Below are positions 1 through 8,237 of a DNA stretch of 64,000 bases, piece by piece (the first letter of the stretch is position 1; every line of letters begins with the position of its first letter). The position numbers and the translations under genes are program-made. Source of the stretch: Luethyella okanaganae (GTDB taxonomy: Bacteria > Actinomycetota > Actinomycetes > Actinomycetales > Microbacteriaceae); NCBI RefSeq assembly GCF_042660285.1, contig NZ_JBHSTP010000002.1, positions 434,001-498,000 on the forward strand, read 5' to 3'. Under the pieces are notes generated by a model. It was not told the origin of the DNA, ran no database searches, and saw nothing but the letters and a program-made list of their open reading frames with translations.

Positions 1-730
1 CCTGTTCAGGATAGGGGATCGCGGCCTCGGAGAAGGTCTCCCAGGATGCGAGGCCCCCTGCCGCGGTCTCGTCGCGAGGGCGCACCGCGGCGGCGGGGCT
101 GCGCAGCTGGGTGCCGGCGTCGACGAGCGGCCAGCCGAAGTTCAGGTGGTAGAGCACCATGGGCTCGACCGGCGAGGCCCCCCGGTTGACGATCGTGTCG
201 GCCACGCGCAGACGCCTTGCGCCGAGCGGGGTGCTGATGCGCCGCCGCAGCTCGAGGTGGGAGCCGAGCACGGTCGCCTCATGGACGATGCCCTCGACGA
301 CGATCTCGCCCGCAGTCACCTCGGTGCGCGTCACCTGCGCCGAGATGCCGGAATAGCGACCGTGCATAGGATGCTGCTCGCCGTCGTCGACCGCGGGTGG
401 CCCGACGTTCAGCAGGCCACAGGTTGTCAGCAGCCCACCACCGAACGCGCGGAGCCAGCCGCGCCCGTCGACGTCACCCGAGTGCAGCCGGGGAAAGCCG
501 ACCGGTGAGATCCACGCGAGCGGGATCCCCGCGATCCGCACCTGTCCGAGGTCGAGACCGCGGTCGGGCAACACATCGATCTCGAGCTCGCCGTTGACGA
601 TGCGCAGGCGCCGAGCGCCGGCATCCGGCCCATCCGTGCGGACCGACGACTCGATCGCGACGGCCTGCGCAGGTGCGCCCATGCGCGCCATGGCCTCGTC
701 GATCGGCCGGCCGTAAAGCAGCTCCGTCAT
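1..730 (-). CDS. DUF4432 family aldose-epimerase-like protein (3' end outside window)
   Basis: The reverse strand reads openly from an ATG at 730 to the window edge, giving 243 residues without a stop. The product begins MTELLYGRPIDEAMARMG and has the segment VLPDRGLDLGQVRIAGIPL near residue 55, then a run of beta-strand-like sequence (RRISTPLGARRLRVADTIVNRG), which fits the galactose-mutarotase-like fold of DUF4432. Family members are often placed beside sugar-catabolic dehydrogenases and aldolases and are presumed to act on a carbohydrate anomer; no reaction is proven here. It is divergent from the aldolase at 921 across a shared regulatory region with a palindromic operator, so it is probably co-regulated with that operon. 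The C-terminus is cut off by the window. Confidence 0.82.
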   Translation of the reverse strand, partial: MTELLYGRPIDEAMARMGAPAQAVAIESSVRTDGPDAGARRLRIVNGELEIDVLPDRGLDLGQVRIAGIPLAWISPVGFPRLHSGDVDGRGWLRAFGGGLLTTCGLLNVGPPAVDDGEQHPMHGRYSGISAQVTRTEVTAGEIVVEGIVHEATVLGSHLELRRRISTPLGARRLRVADTIVNRGASPVEPMVLYHLNFGWPLVDAGTQLRSPAAAVRPRDETAAGGLASWETFSEAAIPYPEQ

Positions 731-839
731 GAGCGCAGTCCCCCTCTCGTCGCGGACGCTCTCTTCTCACGTACGCAGCATCACCGTAGCAGCGTCGGCG
801 ACGCGTCCCGCCGCCATCGACGCATCCCTCGATCGGGAG

Positions 840-869
840 TTGACAACGTTGTCTCGACATCCGCATACT
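840..869 (+). promoter_or_regulatory. Promoter with LacI-type operator for the aldolase operon
   Basis: A consensus -35 box TTGACA (840-845) is followed after 18 bases by a -10-like CATACT (864-869). A perfect 12-bp palindrome GACAACGTTGTC (842-853) overlaps the -35 box and has the central CG typical of LacI-family operators. A repressor there would block the promoter. The LacI-family gene at 2979 closes the same operon and is the obvious candidate. The divergent DUF4432 gene starts only about 110 bp away and may share the operator. Binding is inferred. Confidence 0.7.
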
Positions 870-920
870 GTCTGCGGGTGCAGAGCTGCGCCGTCATCAC
901 GAGCTATCGGAACGCACTCC

Positions 921-1760
921 ATGTCGAAGTATCGCCTCAACCGCCTCTTCAACGCCCAGTCCGGTCGCGCCCTGGACGTCGCCGTCGACCACGGCGCCTT
1001 CCATGAGCACTCGTTCATCACCGGAATCGAGGACATGGCCCAGACGGTCTCGACCCTCGTGGACGCCGGTCCCGACGCGATCCAGCTGACCCTCGGTCAG
1101 GCGCCGCTGCTGCAGTCCGTCCCTGGCAAGAAGAAGCCGGGCCTGGTGCTACGCACCGACATCGCGAACGTCTACAACGATCCGCTGGAATCGCCGCTGC
1201 ACAGCATCCATGTGCCCGACGCGATCGAGATCGCCGTGCGCCTCGACGCGGTCGCGGTCTGCGTCAACCTGCTCGACCTGCCCGGCCACCCAGAGGTGCG
1301 CGAGCAGTGCATCCGCTCGATCCTCGCCTTGCGCAGTGACGCCGAGCGCTTTGGCATGCCGCTCATGATCGAGCCGCTCGTGATGCAGACCAAGCCGGGT
1401 TCCGGCGGGTACGGCGTCGACGGCGACACGAACAAGATCGTCACGCTCGTTCGTCAGGCGCGCGAGCTGGGCGCCGACCTCATCAAGGCCGACCCCACCG
1501 ACGACATCGCCGACTACCACCTCGTCGTCCAGGCTGCAGCCGACACCCCCGTGCTCGTGCGCGGCGGCGGACGCGTCGACGACCGCACGCTCCTCGAGCG
1601 CACGCAGGCCGTCCTCGCCCAGGGTGCCAGCGGCATCGTGTACGGGCGCAACGTCATCCAGCATCCGAACCCCGCCGGAATCATCGCAGCGCTCATGGCC
1701 GTCGTGCATGAGGGCGCGAGCGTCGACGACGCCGTCGCGTTGATCGGAGGAACCCGATGA
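921..1760 (+). CDS. Class I (DhnA/LsrF-type) aldolase
   Basis: The product is a 279-residue TIM-barrel aldolase. The N-terminus MSKYRLNRLFNAQSGRALDV leads into an AVDHG motif typical of DhnA-type class I aldolases, and LIKADPTDD carries the likely Schiff-base lysine K189. A glycine-rich phosphate-binding segment (VRGGGRVDD) and a QGASGIVYGRNV strand follow. ATG 921 is chosen because the reading frame upstream (from 729) runs through the promoter and operator. The stop overlaps the next gene by 4 bp (ATGA), so the two are translationally coupled. With an Idh-type oxidoreductase, a DUF4432 protein and a LacI repressor, it probably cleaves a keto-sugar phosphate in an uncharacterised sugar pathway. 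The exact substrate is unknown. Confidence 0.88.
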   Translation: MSKYRLNRLFNAQSGRALDVAVDHGAFHEHSFITGIEDMAQTVSTLVDAGPDAIQLTLGQAPLLQSVPGKKKPGLVLRTDIANVYNDPLESPLHSIHVPDAIEIAVRLDAVAVCVNLLDLPGHPEVREQCIRSILALRSDAERFGMPLMIEPLVMQTKPGSGGYGVDGDTNKIVTLVRQARELGADLIKADPTDDIADYHLVVQAAADTPVLVRGGGRVDDRTLLERTQAVLAQGASGIVYGRNVIQHPNPAGIIAALMAVVHEGASVDDAVALIGGTR

Positions 1761-2911
1761 CCGCGCAGCGCGTCAACGTCGGCATCATCGGCGGCGGCCT
1801 CATGGGCCGAGAGATCGCGGCCGCGATCCGCCGCTGGCCCGCTCTCATCGACCACCCCGCCGATCCGCAGCTGGTCGCGGTGTGCGACATCAACCCGGCA
1901 GCGCTGGAATGGTTCGACCGGATCGACTCGGTGCGACTGACCACGACCGACTACACCGAACTGCTCGCCGATCCAGACATCGACGTCGTCTATATCGCGG
2001 TGCGTCACGACCTGCATGAGCAGCTCTACATCGACACGATCCGTGCGGGCAAGGCGTTGCTGGCGGAAAAGCCGTTCGGCATCGACCGGAACGCTGCGGA
2101 TGCGGTCGTCGCAGCCATTGCGCAGACCGAGGGCGCTTTCGTGCGCGTCTCGAGCGAGATGCCGTTCTTCCCGGGTGCGCAGTGGGCGATCGACTACGTG
2201 CGCTCCGGTGCGCTCGGCCGCGTCGTCGAAGCGAAGTGCGCCTTCCTGCACTCCGGTGACCTCGATGTGACCAAGCCGCTCAACTGGAAGCGGCAGAAGC
2301 AGTTCTGCGGCGAGGCTGGCGTGCTCAACGACCTTGGAATGCACACCTGGCACGTGCCGCTGCGGCTCGGTTGGACTCCCGAGCGTCTGCTCGGCCTCCT
2401 CCAGGACATCGTGACCGAGCGCCCGGGTCCTGACGGCACCCCGCTGCCGTGCGACACCTGGGACAACGCGGTCATCCACAGTTGGGCGACCCACGACGGC
2501 GAGCCGTTCGTGCTCACCACCGAGACCAAGCGCATTGCGCCGGGCGAGAAGAACACGTGGGAGTTCGAGGCGATCGGCATGTCAGGCGGCGTGCGCTTCA
2601 GCACGAAGAACCCGAAGTCGGTCGAGGTGTTCGCGATCGTGGACGTTCCCGGCATCGGCCGCGAGCAGAGCTGGCAGCGGGTGGATGCGGGCAGTCAGTC
2701 GGTATGGCCGACCGTGACCGGTCCGAACTTCGAATCCGGTTTCTCCGACGCGATCCTGCAGATGTGGGCGGCCTTCCTCGCCGAGCGGGCGGGCCGGCTT
2801 GGCGAGCGCTTCGGCACGGTGCGTCCCGACGAGGCGGCGCTCACCCACCGCATCTTCGCGGCGGCGATCGCCTCTCACGAAGACGGCGTGCTGACCACCC
2901 CGGCTTCCTGA
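1757..2911 (+). CDS. Gfo/Idh/MocA family oxidoreductase
   Basis: This 384-residue NAD(P)-dependent sugar or inositol dehydrogenase family protein has an N-terminal Rossmann fold with GIIGGGLMG at residues 9-17 and the family-diagnostic EKP (E104-K105-P106) before FGID. The C-terminal alpha/beta dimerisation domain contains the DLGMHTWHVPLRLGW segment with a plausible catalytic histidine. Length is normal for the family. It overlaps the aldolase stop by four bases and is followed by the LacI gene, so it belongs to the same sugar operon. The expected reaction is oxidation or reduction of a sugar hydroxyl before aldol cleavage; the substrate cannot be named. Confidence 0.9.
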   Translation: MTAQRVNVGIIGGGLMGREIAAAIRRWPALIDHPADPQLVAVCDINPAALEWFDRIDSVRLTTTDYTELLADPDIDVVYIAVRHDLHEQLYIDTIRAGKALLAEKPFGIDRNAADAVVAAIAQTEGAFVRVSSEMPFFPGAQWAIDYVRSGALGRVVEAKCAFLHSGDLDVTKPLNWKRQKQFCGEAGVLNDLGMHTWHVPLRLGWTPERLLGLLQDIVTERPGPDGTPLPCDTWDNAVIHSWATHDGEPFVLTTETKRIAPGEKNTWEFEAIGMSGGVRFSTKNPKSVEVFAIVDVPGIGREQSWQRVDAGSQSVWPTVTGPNFESGFSDAILQMWAAFLAERAGRLGERFGTVRPDEAALTHRIFAAAIASHEDGVLTTPAS

Positions 2912-2978
2912 CCTCGCGCCAGAGCGCGACGTGCGGCATTCCCGATTGATTGAGCGACCGCAGGCGGAGGGAGTTCGG

Positions 2979-3974
2979 ATGCGCAAGAGCGGCCGGCCGA
3001 CGATGGTCGATGTCGCAGCCGACGCGGGCGTGAGCCTGAAGACGGTGTCACGCGTCATCAATGCGGAGCCCAACGTCGACCCCGCGATGACAAAGCGCGT
3101 GCGCGCCGCGATCGCCCGCCTCGGCTACCATCGCAACGCGATCGCCGCGAGCCTGCGCTCGGGCAGCCGTGACACCATCGGCTTCGTCTCGGCGGACCTG
3201 ACGAACACGTTCTACATGTCAGTCGCTGCAGCGGTCTCCACGGTGGCGGTCGGCCGCGGGATGCAGGTGATCATGGCATCCAGCGAAGAGGACCCCGCGG
3301 CCGAGCGATCGCTGGCGCTCGACCTGTGCCAGCGCCGGGTCGGCGGGCTCATCCTGGTGCCGGCCGCCTCCGACCAGAGCTATCTCGCACACGAGGTCGA
3401 CAGCGGCACCCCCGTGGTGTTCCTCGATCGCCCCGGTCACGGAATCGCGGCGGACTCGGTGCTCATCGACAACCGGGGCGGCGCGCGCGCGGCGGTTGCC
3501 GAACTGCTCGCGGCCGGACACGAACGGATCGCCCTGCTGCTGGATGCCACCGACATCTTCACGATGGAGGAGCGGCAGGCCGGAGCGCTCGAGGCATTCG
3601 CCGCCGCCGGGCGCATCCCCGATCCCGCGCTCATCGTCTCTGGGCTTCACACACCGCAGGCCGCATGCGCGGCGATGGAACGGCTGCTGGACGCGGAGCG
3701 CGCTCCGACCGCCGTGTTCTGCGCGAACAACCGCTCCACCATCGGCGCCCTGGAGGCGATTCTGCCGTATGGTGCGGATGTGGCGGTCGCCGGCTTCGAC
3801 GACTTCGAGTTGTCCCGTGTGCTGCCCCGCCGCATCCGGATCGTCGACTACGACGCCGCCGCGCTGGGCACGCTGGCCGCCATGACGCTGTTCGATCGCA
3901 TCGCGGGACAGCCCGGCACGACGTCGACCCGGCTGCTGCCGACGAGGCTGGTCAGCCGCGGCGGACGCGACTGA
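2979..3974 (+). CDS. LacI family transcriptional regulator
   Basis: A 331-residue LacI/GalR repressor. The N-terminal helix-turn-helix (about residues 8-27, VDVAADAGVSLKTVSRVIN) is followed by the hinge region with NAIAASLRSGS and a periplasmic-binding-protein-like sensor domain (DTIGFVSADLTNTFYMSV onward; effector pocket segment AVAGFDDFELS). ATG 2979 is preferred over the upstream in-frame ATG at 2931 because it has a GGCGGAGGGA ribosome site just upstream and places the HTH near the N-terminus. It is the last gene of the aldolase operon and probably binds the GACAACGTTGTC palindrome at 842, released by a sugar or sugar phosphate. Confidence 0.92.
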   Translation: MRKSGRPTMVDVAADAGVSLKTVSRVINAEPNVDPAMTKRVRAAIARLGYHRNAIAASLRSGSRDTIGFVSADLTNTFYMSVAAAVSTVAVGRGMQVIMASSEEDPAAERSLALDLCQRRVGGLILVPAASDQSYLAHEVDSGTPVVFLDRPGHGIAADSVLIDNRGGARAAVAELLAAGHERIALLLDATDIFTMEERQAGALEAFAAAGRIPDPALIVSGLHTPQAACAAMERLLDAERAPTAVFCANNRSTIGALEAILPYGADVAVAGFDDFELSRVLPRRIRIVDYDAAALGTLAAMTLFDRIAGQPGTTSTRLLPTRLVSRGGRD

Positions 3975-4089
3975 CCAGGCTCACACCGGAGCAGTCGCAG
4001 AGTGCGTCGTTCGATCTGTCGGCGAGACGGTGAAGCTCGCGAGCGGGGGGTCCTGGACACTCAGCAGGATGGACGCCGAGCTCCCGGAC

Positions 4090-4127
4090 GGGGTCTTCAC
4101 TCCCGACGGGATGGGGTCTTCACTCCC
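4090..4127 (+). repeat. Two direct copies of a 15-bp sequence
   Basis: GGGGTCTTCACTCCC occurs at 4090-4104 and again at 4113-4127, a 23-bp period, within the intergenic stretch upstream of the lipoprotein gene at 4199. The spacing of about two helical turns could suit a tandem regulator site, or it may be a slippage duplication. Confidence 0.85.
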
Positions 4128-4198
4128 AACGGCACGGATGCTACGGTGAGCGCGTCGGCACTGCGCTGCGCATGCCGGAAGACGTAGGGGGTAACTTC

Positions 4199-4585
4199 AT
4201 GACTCACGGCATCCGTCGCCTGCTGACAGCGGTCGTCGTCGCGGTCGCGGTCGCTGTCGGTGTCTGCGCGTGCGGTGCGAACAACCAGGTGGTGCCGCCC
4301 GTGATCGTCAATCTCATGAGTATCGACGGCACGACCGTCGAGGTCTCGGTCGGCGGAAGCGTCGACCTCACAGGCGATGACAAGACCTTCACCGATTGGA
4401 ATGCGAAGATCGCCGATCCGTCGATCGTCGAGTTCCTTCCTGGCAGGGATGACGGTAGCGCCCAGTTCAACCCCGGCCTGCACGCGCTTCAGAAAGGCAG
4501 CACCGAGGTCTTCCTCACCAATTCGTCGAGTGAGGCCTCGGTGATGTTCACCGTGACGGTGACCCCGAAGACGAGCGGATACTGA
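4199..4585 (+). CDS. Small secreted lipoprotein
   Basis: A 128-residue product starting at ATG 4199 behind a GTAGGGGGT ribosome site. The N-terminus has two arginines, a long Ala/Val hydrophobic helix and a lipobox VCAC with the acylated cysteine at C25, so it should be an outward-facing lipoprotein. The mature part is beta-rich with an Ig-like or BIG2-like feel (VEVSVGGSVDLTG, IADPSIVEFL, QKGSTEVFLTN, VMFTVTVTPK). No enzymatic motif is visible and function is unknown. It stands alone between the LacI operon and the convergent DUF1304 gene. Confidence 0.8.
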   Translation: MTHGIRRLLTAVVVAVAVAVGVCACGANNQVVPPVIVNLMSIDGTTVEVSVGGSVDLTGDDKTFTDWNAKIADPSIVEFLPGRDDGSAQFNPGLHALQKGSTEVFLTNSSSEASVMFTVTVTPKTSGY

Positions 4586-4728
4586 GACCGGCTGTCTGCG
4601 TCTGGCCGAGACTTCGTCAAGCCGGTCCTGCCACGCGGCTGCCCGCCGCGTGTGGCTGGTCGCATCGCGGTGGCGGCGAATGCGTCGCTCTACGCTCCGG
4701 CGGAGTGACGGAGGAAAAGCCGATCCAC

Positions 4729-5115
4729 TCAGCCGGCGAGGGCGAACGCCAGGAGGATCAGCCCGATGGCTGGAGCCGTCAGCTGCACGAGCGCCGCGCG
4801 GAGCTTCGTGTGGTCCGAGACCACGAGTACGAGGCCGGCGAGCACCATGGAGCCGGCGGCAGCGATGACGAGGGCGGCGCCGACGGCGAGCTGGTTGCAG
4901 CCGACGGCGATGATTCCCGCGGCCGCGACGATCGCCAGGAAAAGGTTGTAGAAGCCCTGGTTGAAGGCGAGGGACTTGGTCGTCTCGGCCTGCTCGACGG
5001 TCGTCCCGAAGGTCTTGCGCGTCGAGGAGGCGGTCCAGCGCAGCGACTCCAGGACGAAGATGTAGACGTGGACGATGGCGGCGAGGCCGACGAAGGCGAG
5101 GCTCGTTACGAGCAT
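4729..5115 (-). CDS. DUF1304 family membrane protein
   Basis: A 128-residue integral membrane protein with four predicted helices (residues about 5-23, 52-70, 74-93 and 105-125). It carries the family signature region VHVYIFVLESLRWTASSTRK and the internal FNQGFYNLFLAI motif typical of DUF1304 proteins. The function of the family is not established. It is a single gene on the minus strand, convergent with the lipoprotein at 4199. Confidence 0.88.
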   Translation of the reverse strand: MLVTSLAFVGLAAIVHVYIFVLESLRWTASSTRKTFGTTVEQAETTKSLAFNQGFYNLFLAIVAAAGIIAVGCNQLAVGAALVIAAAGSMVLAGLVLVVSDHTKLRAALVQLTAPAIGLILLAFALAG

Positions 5116-5232
5116 GGGTGTTCTCCTGACGTCGTGAGGATCATCGCCGCTCCGAGAGGAGCGTGAACCGATCGGTCCACTATAGGGTCGTCACCGGAAC
5201 AGGAACAACGGATCGTCGCCGACGGCCACCGA

Positions 5233-5919
5233 TCAGCCGAGCAGCTTCTTGGCGAGCTGATCGGAGGAGTAGACGGTCGCGATGGCTTCGGCCGCTTCGG
5301 CGGGCGAACCATAGCCCCACTCCACGAGGATGGTCGGAACGCCGTTGGCGGCCGCTCCGAGCGCGTCGTAGCCGCGGTCGCCCACCATCACGGACTGCGA
5401 GGTGTCCACGCCGAGAGCCTGGAGGCGGCGGAGCGCCTCCGCGACGATGTCGGACTTCGCGCTGCGTGTCTCGTCTTCGGTCGCACCGCAGATCACGTCG
5501 AAGAGCGGCGTGAGAGCGAAGTGCTCCAGAATACGCAGCGCCATGCTCTCCGGTTTGCTCGTCGCGAGCGCGAGGGGGATGCCGGCGTCGTGGATGCGCT
5601 CAAGCAGGCCGGCGACTCCCGGGTACACGGCCGTGTCGAGGGCGCCGTTGTCATAGTGCTCGCGATAGACCGTCAGGGCTTTCCACGCCTGTTCGTCGTT
5701 CATGCCGGCGTGAACCTTGAAGGCCTCGAGCAACGGCGGCCCGACGTAGCTCACGAGCTCGGCTTGGCTCGGAACGGGCAAGCCGAGGGCTTCGAAGGTC
5801 TTGGCGAGAGCCGCGGTGATGCTGGGCGCGGAGTCCGTGATCGTGCCGTCCAGATCGAACAGGATCGCGGACCAGGTGTGCGTTGCAGTCGTCAGGGTCG
5901 GGTTGCTCACCGAAGCCAT
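5233..5919 (-). CDS. HAD-superfamily hydrolase, phosphoglycolate phosphatase-like
   Basis: A 228-residue haloacid dehalogenase-type phosphatase. Motif I is FDLDGTITDS with nucleophile D22 and acid D24, motif II is LALATSKPE, and motif IV is MVGDRGYDALGA, which places the Mg-binding acids. The cap between motifs I and II is the alpha-helical type of the Gph/PGP subgroup. Length is normal. It probably removes phosphate from phosphoglycolate or another small phosphate ester in the cytosol; substrate assignment by sequence is weak in this family. Confidence 0.88.
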   Translation of the reverse strand: MASVSNPTLTTATHTWSAILFDLDGTITDSAPSITAALAKTFEALGLPVPSQAELVSYVGPPLLEAFKVHAGMNDEQAWKALTVYREHYDNGALDTAVYPGVAGLLERIHDAGIPLALATSKPESMALRILEHFALTPLFDVICGATEDETRSAKSDIVAEALRRLQALGVDTSQSVMVGDRGYDALGAAANGVPTILVEWGYGSPAEAAEAIATVYSSDQLAKKLLG

Positions 5920-6001
5920 CCTAGGTTCTTTGTCGGGGGATGCGTAGTTCGTTCGCTTCGGCGCGGGCCGCGGGCGCAGCCGACGGCACCGCCGGGTGCG
6001 T

Positions 6002-6697
6002 TCAGAACAGTCGATGATGGTGGTCGTCGAGGCCGCGCATGGAATCGTAGTCGAGCACGAGACAGCGGATGCCGCGGTCCTCTGCCAGCGTCCTCGCCTG
6101 GGGCTTGATCTCCTGAGCAGCGAACACCCCCCGCACGGGTGCGAGGTGCGGATCGCGGTTCATGAGCTCGAGGTAGCGGGTGAGCTGCTCGACGCCGTCG
6201 ATGTCGCCGCGGCGCTTGAGCTCGACGGCCACTGCGCCCCCCGAGGCGTCCCGAGCCAGGATGTCGACGGGGCCGATCGCGGTCATGTATTCCCGCCGCA
6301 CGAGTGTGTGGCCGTCGCCCAGCAACCCGATCTGCTCGGCGAGGAGCTTCTGCAGGTGGGCTTCGACGCCGTCCTTCTGCAGTCCGGGATCGATGCCCAG
6401 CTCGTGTGCGGAGTCGTGGACGATCTCGTGGATGCTCACGACGAGCTTGTCGGCCGTCTTGGCATGGGTGACCGTCCATACCTCCCTGACGCCGGCATCC
6501 GCCTGTTCGACGTCGGGCGCAGCAGCGCTCAGCGTGCACGGCGGACTCATCCAGTTGAGTGGTTTGTAGCTGCCGCCGTCGGAGTGCACGAGCAGGCTGC
6601 CATCGGCCTTGACCATGAGCAGTCGGGTGGCGAGCGGAAGGTGGGCGCTCAGGCGCCCCGCATAGTCGACGGAGCAGTTCGCAATGACCAGACGCAC
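6002..6697 (-). CDS. nucS: NucS/EndoMS mismatch endonuclease
   Basis: A 231-residue protein beginning MRLVIANCSVDYAGRLSAHL, the conserved N-terminus of actinobacterial NucS. The C-terminal nuclease domain contains GPVDILARDASGG followed by AVELKRRGDIDGVEQLTRY, the D-(E/Q)LK-type active site. NucS performs non-canonical mismatch repair in actinobacteria that lack MutS/MutL, cutting both strands around mismatches. Length matches the family. It is transcribed toward the HAD gene. Confidence 0.95.
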   Translation of the reverse strand: MRLVIANCSVDYAGRLSAHLPLATRLLMVKADGSLLVHSDGGSYKPLNWMSPPCTLSAAAPDVEQADAGVREVWTVTHAKTADKLVVSIHEIVHDSAHELGIDPGLQKDGVEAHLQKLLAEQIGLLGDGHTLVRREYMTAIGPVDILARDASGGAVAVELKRRGDIDGVEQLTRYLELMNRDPHLAPVRGVFAAQEIKPQARTLAEDRGIRCLVLDYDSMRGLDDHHHRLF

Positions 6698-6732
6698 CGT
6701 ATGAGTTTATGGTGTCGCGCGGGGGACGCGCC

Positions 6733-8058
6733 TCAGGCGGCGCGGCGTTCGCGGGCGGCCGGGGCACAGAGCCCCGCGAGCACCATGAGCGCGAGCAGCA
6801 CGAGCAGGGCGTTGAGGATGCCGAAGGCGTGGCCGAGCACGCCGAGCAGTGGTGGGCCGACCAGAAACGCGCAGTAGCCGATGACCGCGACGGCACTCAC
6901 CCTGGCGGCGGCACGCCGAGGGTCGTCGGCCGCCGCCGACATGCCGACGGGAAAGCCGAGGGCGCATCCGAGGCCCCAGAGCACGGTTCCGAGCACGAGC
7001 ATCCACGAAGCGGAGCCGAGGATGAAGAGCAGCAGCCCCAGCACTCCGATCGTCGCGCAGACGCGGAGCACGGGTACGCGGCCGAAGCGGTCGAGGACAG
7101 GGCCGCCGATGATGCGGCCGATCGCCATCGAGGTCACGAAGACGCCGAAGATGAGTGCGCCGCTCGTGTTGTCCATGCCGTGACCGTCGACGACGGCGAG
7201 GGCGAGCCAGTCGTTCGCGCTTCCCTCGGCGAACGACATCCCGAGCATGATGACGCCGATGAGCAGCAGGCGGACGTCGCCCCACACGGCGAGGTTCTCG
7301 CGCAGCCGGGTTCGCCACGGCTTGTGCGACTCGGCGCCATGGGTGTCGTCGCCGAGCTCCTCGCGGAGCGGCACGAAGCGCACCGCCACGACGGCGACGG
7401 CGACGATGAGGGCGGCGATGATGCTGAGGTGCCAGAAGACCGGCACCTCGAGTGCGGAGGCCAGCGCACCCAGCCCGGCGCCGACGACGGTTCCGAAGCT
7501 GAAGAAGGCGTGCATGAGCGGCATCAGGGTCTTGCGGATCTCCTTCTCGGATGCCGCGCCCTCGACGTTCATCATGACGTCGACAGAGCCGTTGCCGAAG
7601 CCGAAGACCGCCAGCCCGAAGAAGACGAGGGGGGCAGAGGGGACGAGCGTCGTGCCAACGCCGACGAGCACCAGACCGGCCGCGACGAGACTGAGCGAGA
7701 GCACCATGCCGTGCCGAGCGCCGAGGCGCGCGAGCAGCAGGGCCGAGCAGACGAGGCCGATGATCGAGCCCGCCGAGATTCCGAAGATCACGTAGCCGAC
7801 GGCATCGAGCTCGAGCCCGAGATCGTCGCGTACGGTGGGCACCCGGGCGACCCAGCTGGCGATGCTCAGGCCGCTGAGCAAGAAGATGACGAAAACGGCG
7901 TTGCGCCAGGCGAGAAGCTCGCGGCGCGGTCGTGCCGGTGCCGGTGCCGGTGCCTGCGCCTGCGCCTGCGCCGAGTCGGAGGCGGGCGTCGCTGCGTCGC
8001 TCTCGGTCTCCGTCGCCTGCTCCGCCCTTGCATCGGGGGAAGGGGTCGTCTCTGACAT
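6733..8058 (-). CDS. MFS transporter
   Basis: A 441-residue major facilitator with about 12 membrane helices. The start at 8058 (MSETTPSPDARAEQ) is chosen over an in-frame GTG at 8130, which would lie inside the operator. The cytoplasmic N-terminal tail carries a low-complexity AQAQAQAPAPAPA stretch. The first helix region (ELLAWRNAVFVIFLLSGLSI) and the RVPTVRDDLGL loop resemble the YbjJ/fucose-permease-like branch. It is divergent from the LacI regulator at 8238, with a 28-bp palindrome between them, so a sugar or glycoside-derived substrate is likely. Direction of transport cannot be told. Confidence 0.88.
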   Translation of the reverse strand: MSETTPSPDARAEQATETESDAATPASDSAQAQAQAPAPAPARPRRELLAWRNAVFVIFLLSGLSIASWVARVPTVRDDLGLELDAVGYVIFGISAGSIIGLVCSALLLARLGARHGMVLSLSLVAAGLVLVGVGTTLVPSAPLVFFGLAVFGFGNGSVDVMMNVEGAASEKEIRKTLMPLMHAFFSFGTVVGAGLGALASALEVPVFWHLSIIAALIVAVAVVAVRFVPLREELGDDTHGAESHKPWRTRLRENLAVWGDVRLLLIGVIMLGMSFAEGSANDWLALAVVDGHGMDNTSGALIFGVFVTSMAIGRIIGGPVLDRFGRVPVLRVCATIGVLGLLLFILGSASWMLVLGTVLWGLGCALGFPVGMSAAADDPRRAAARVSAVAVIGYCAFLVGPPLLGVLGHAFGILNALLVLLALMVLAGLCAPAARERRAA

Positions 8059-8129
8059 GTGCCGGTCCTGCGGGTCTCTGTGCTGGGGCGAATGCGGACG
8101 GTGGGTGCTCGTGCCGAAGCCGAGAACCA

Positions 8130-8157
8130 TCGAATCGATTCGATCGAATCGATTCGA
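8130..8157. promoter_or_regulatory. 28-bp perfect palindrome, double LacI-type operator
   Basis: Two contiguous copies of the 14-bp palindrome TCGAATCGATTCGA (8130-8143 and 8144-8157) form one perfect 28-bp palindrome between the divergent MFS (start 8058) and LacI (start 8238) genes. Each copy has the central CG and length of a LacI-family half-site pair. Contiguous operators 14 bp apart could bind two dimers cooperatively. Autoregulation plus control of the transporter is the simplest reading. Confidence 0.85.
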
Positions 8158-8237
8158 CTAAGCTATCGAGAAAGCCTGATGCGGTCAAGCCCGCGGCGGT
8201 CGCCGAGGGCATCCGCCCTCCGAGAGGAAGGACCCCG

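Noticed and set aside
6709..8055. Long plus-strand frame rich in Asp/Glu/His
   Set aside because: It lies wholly antisense to the MFS transporter and has the composition expected of an opposite-strand shadow in GC-rich DNA.
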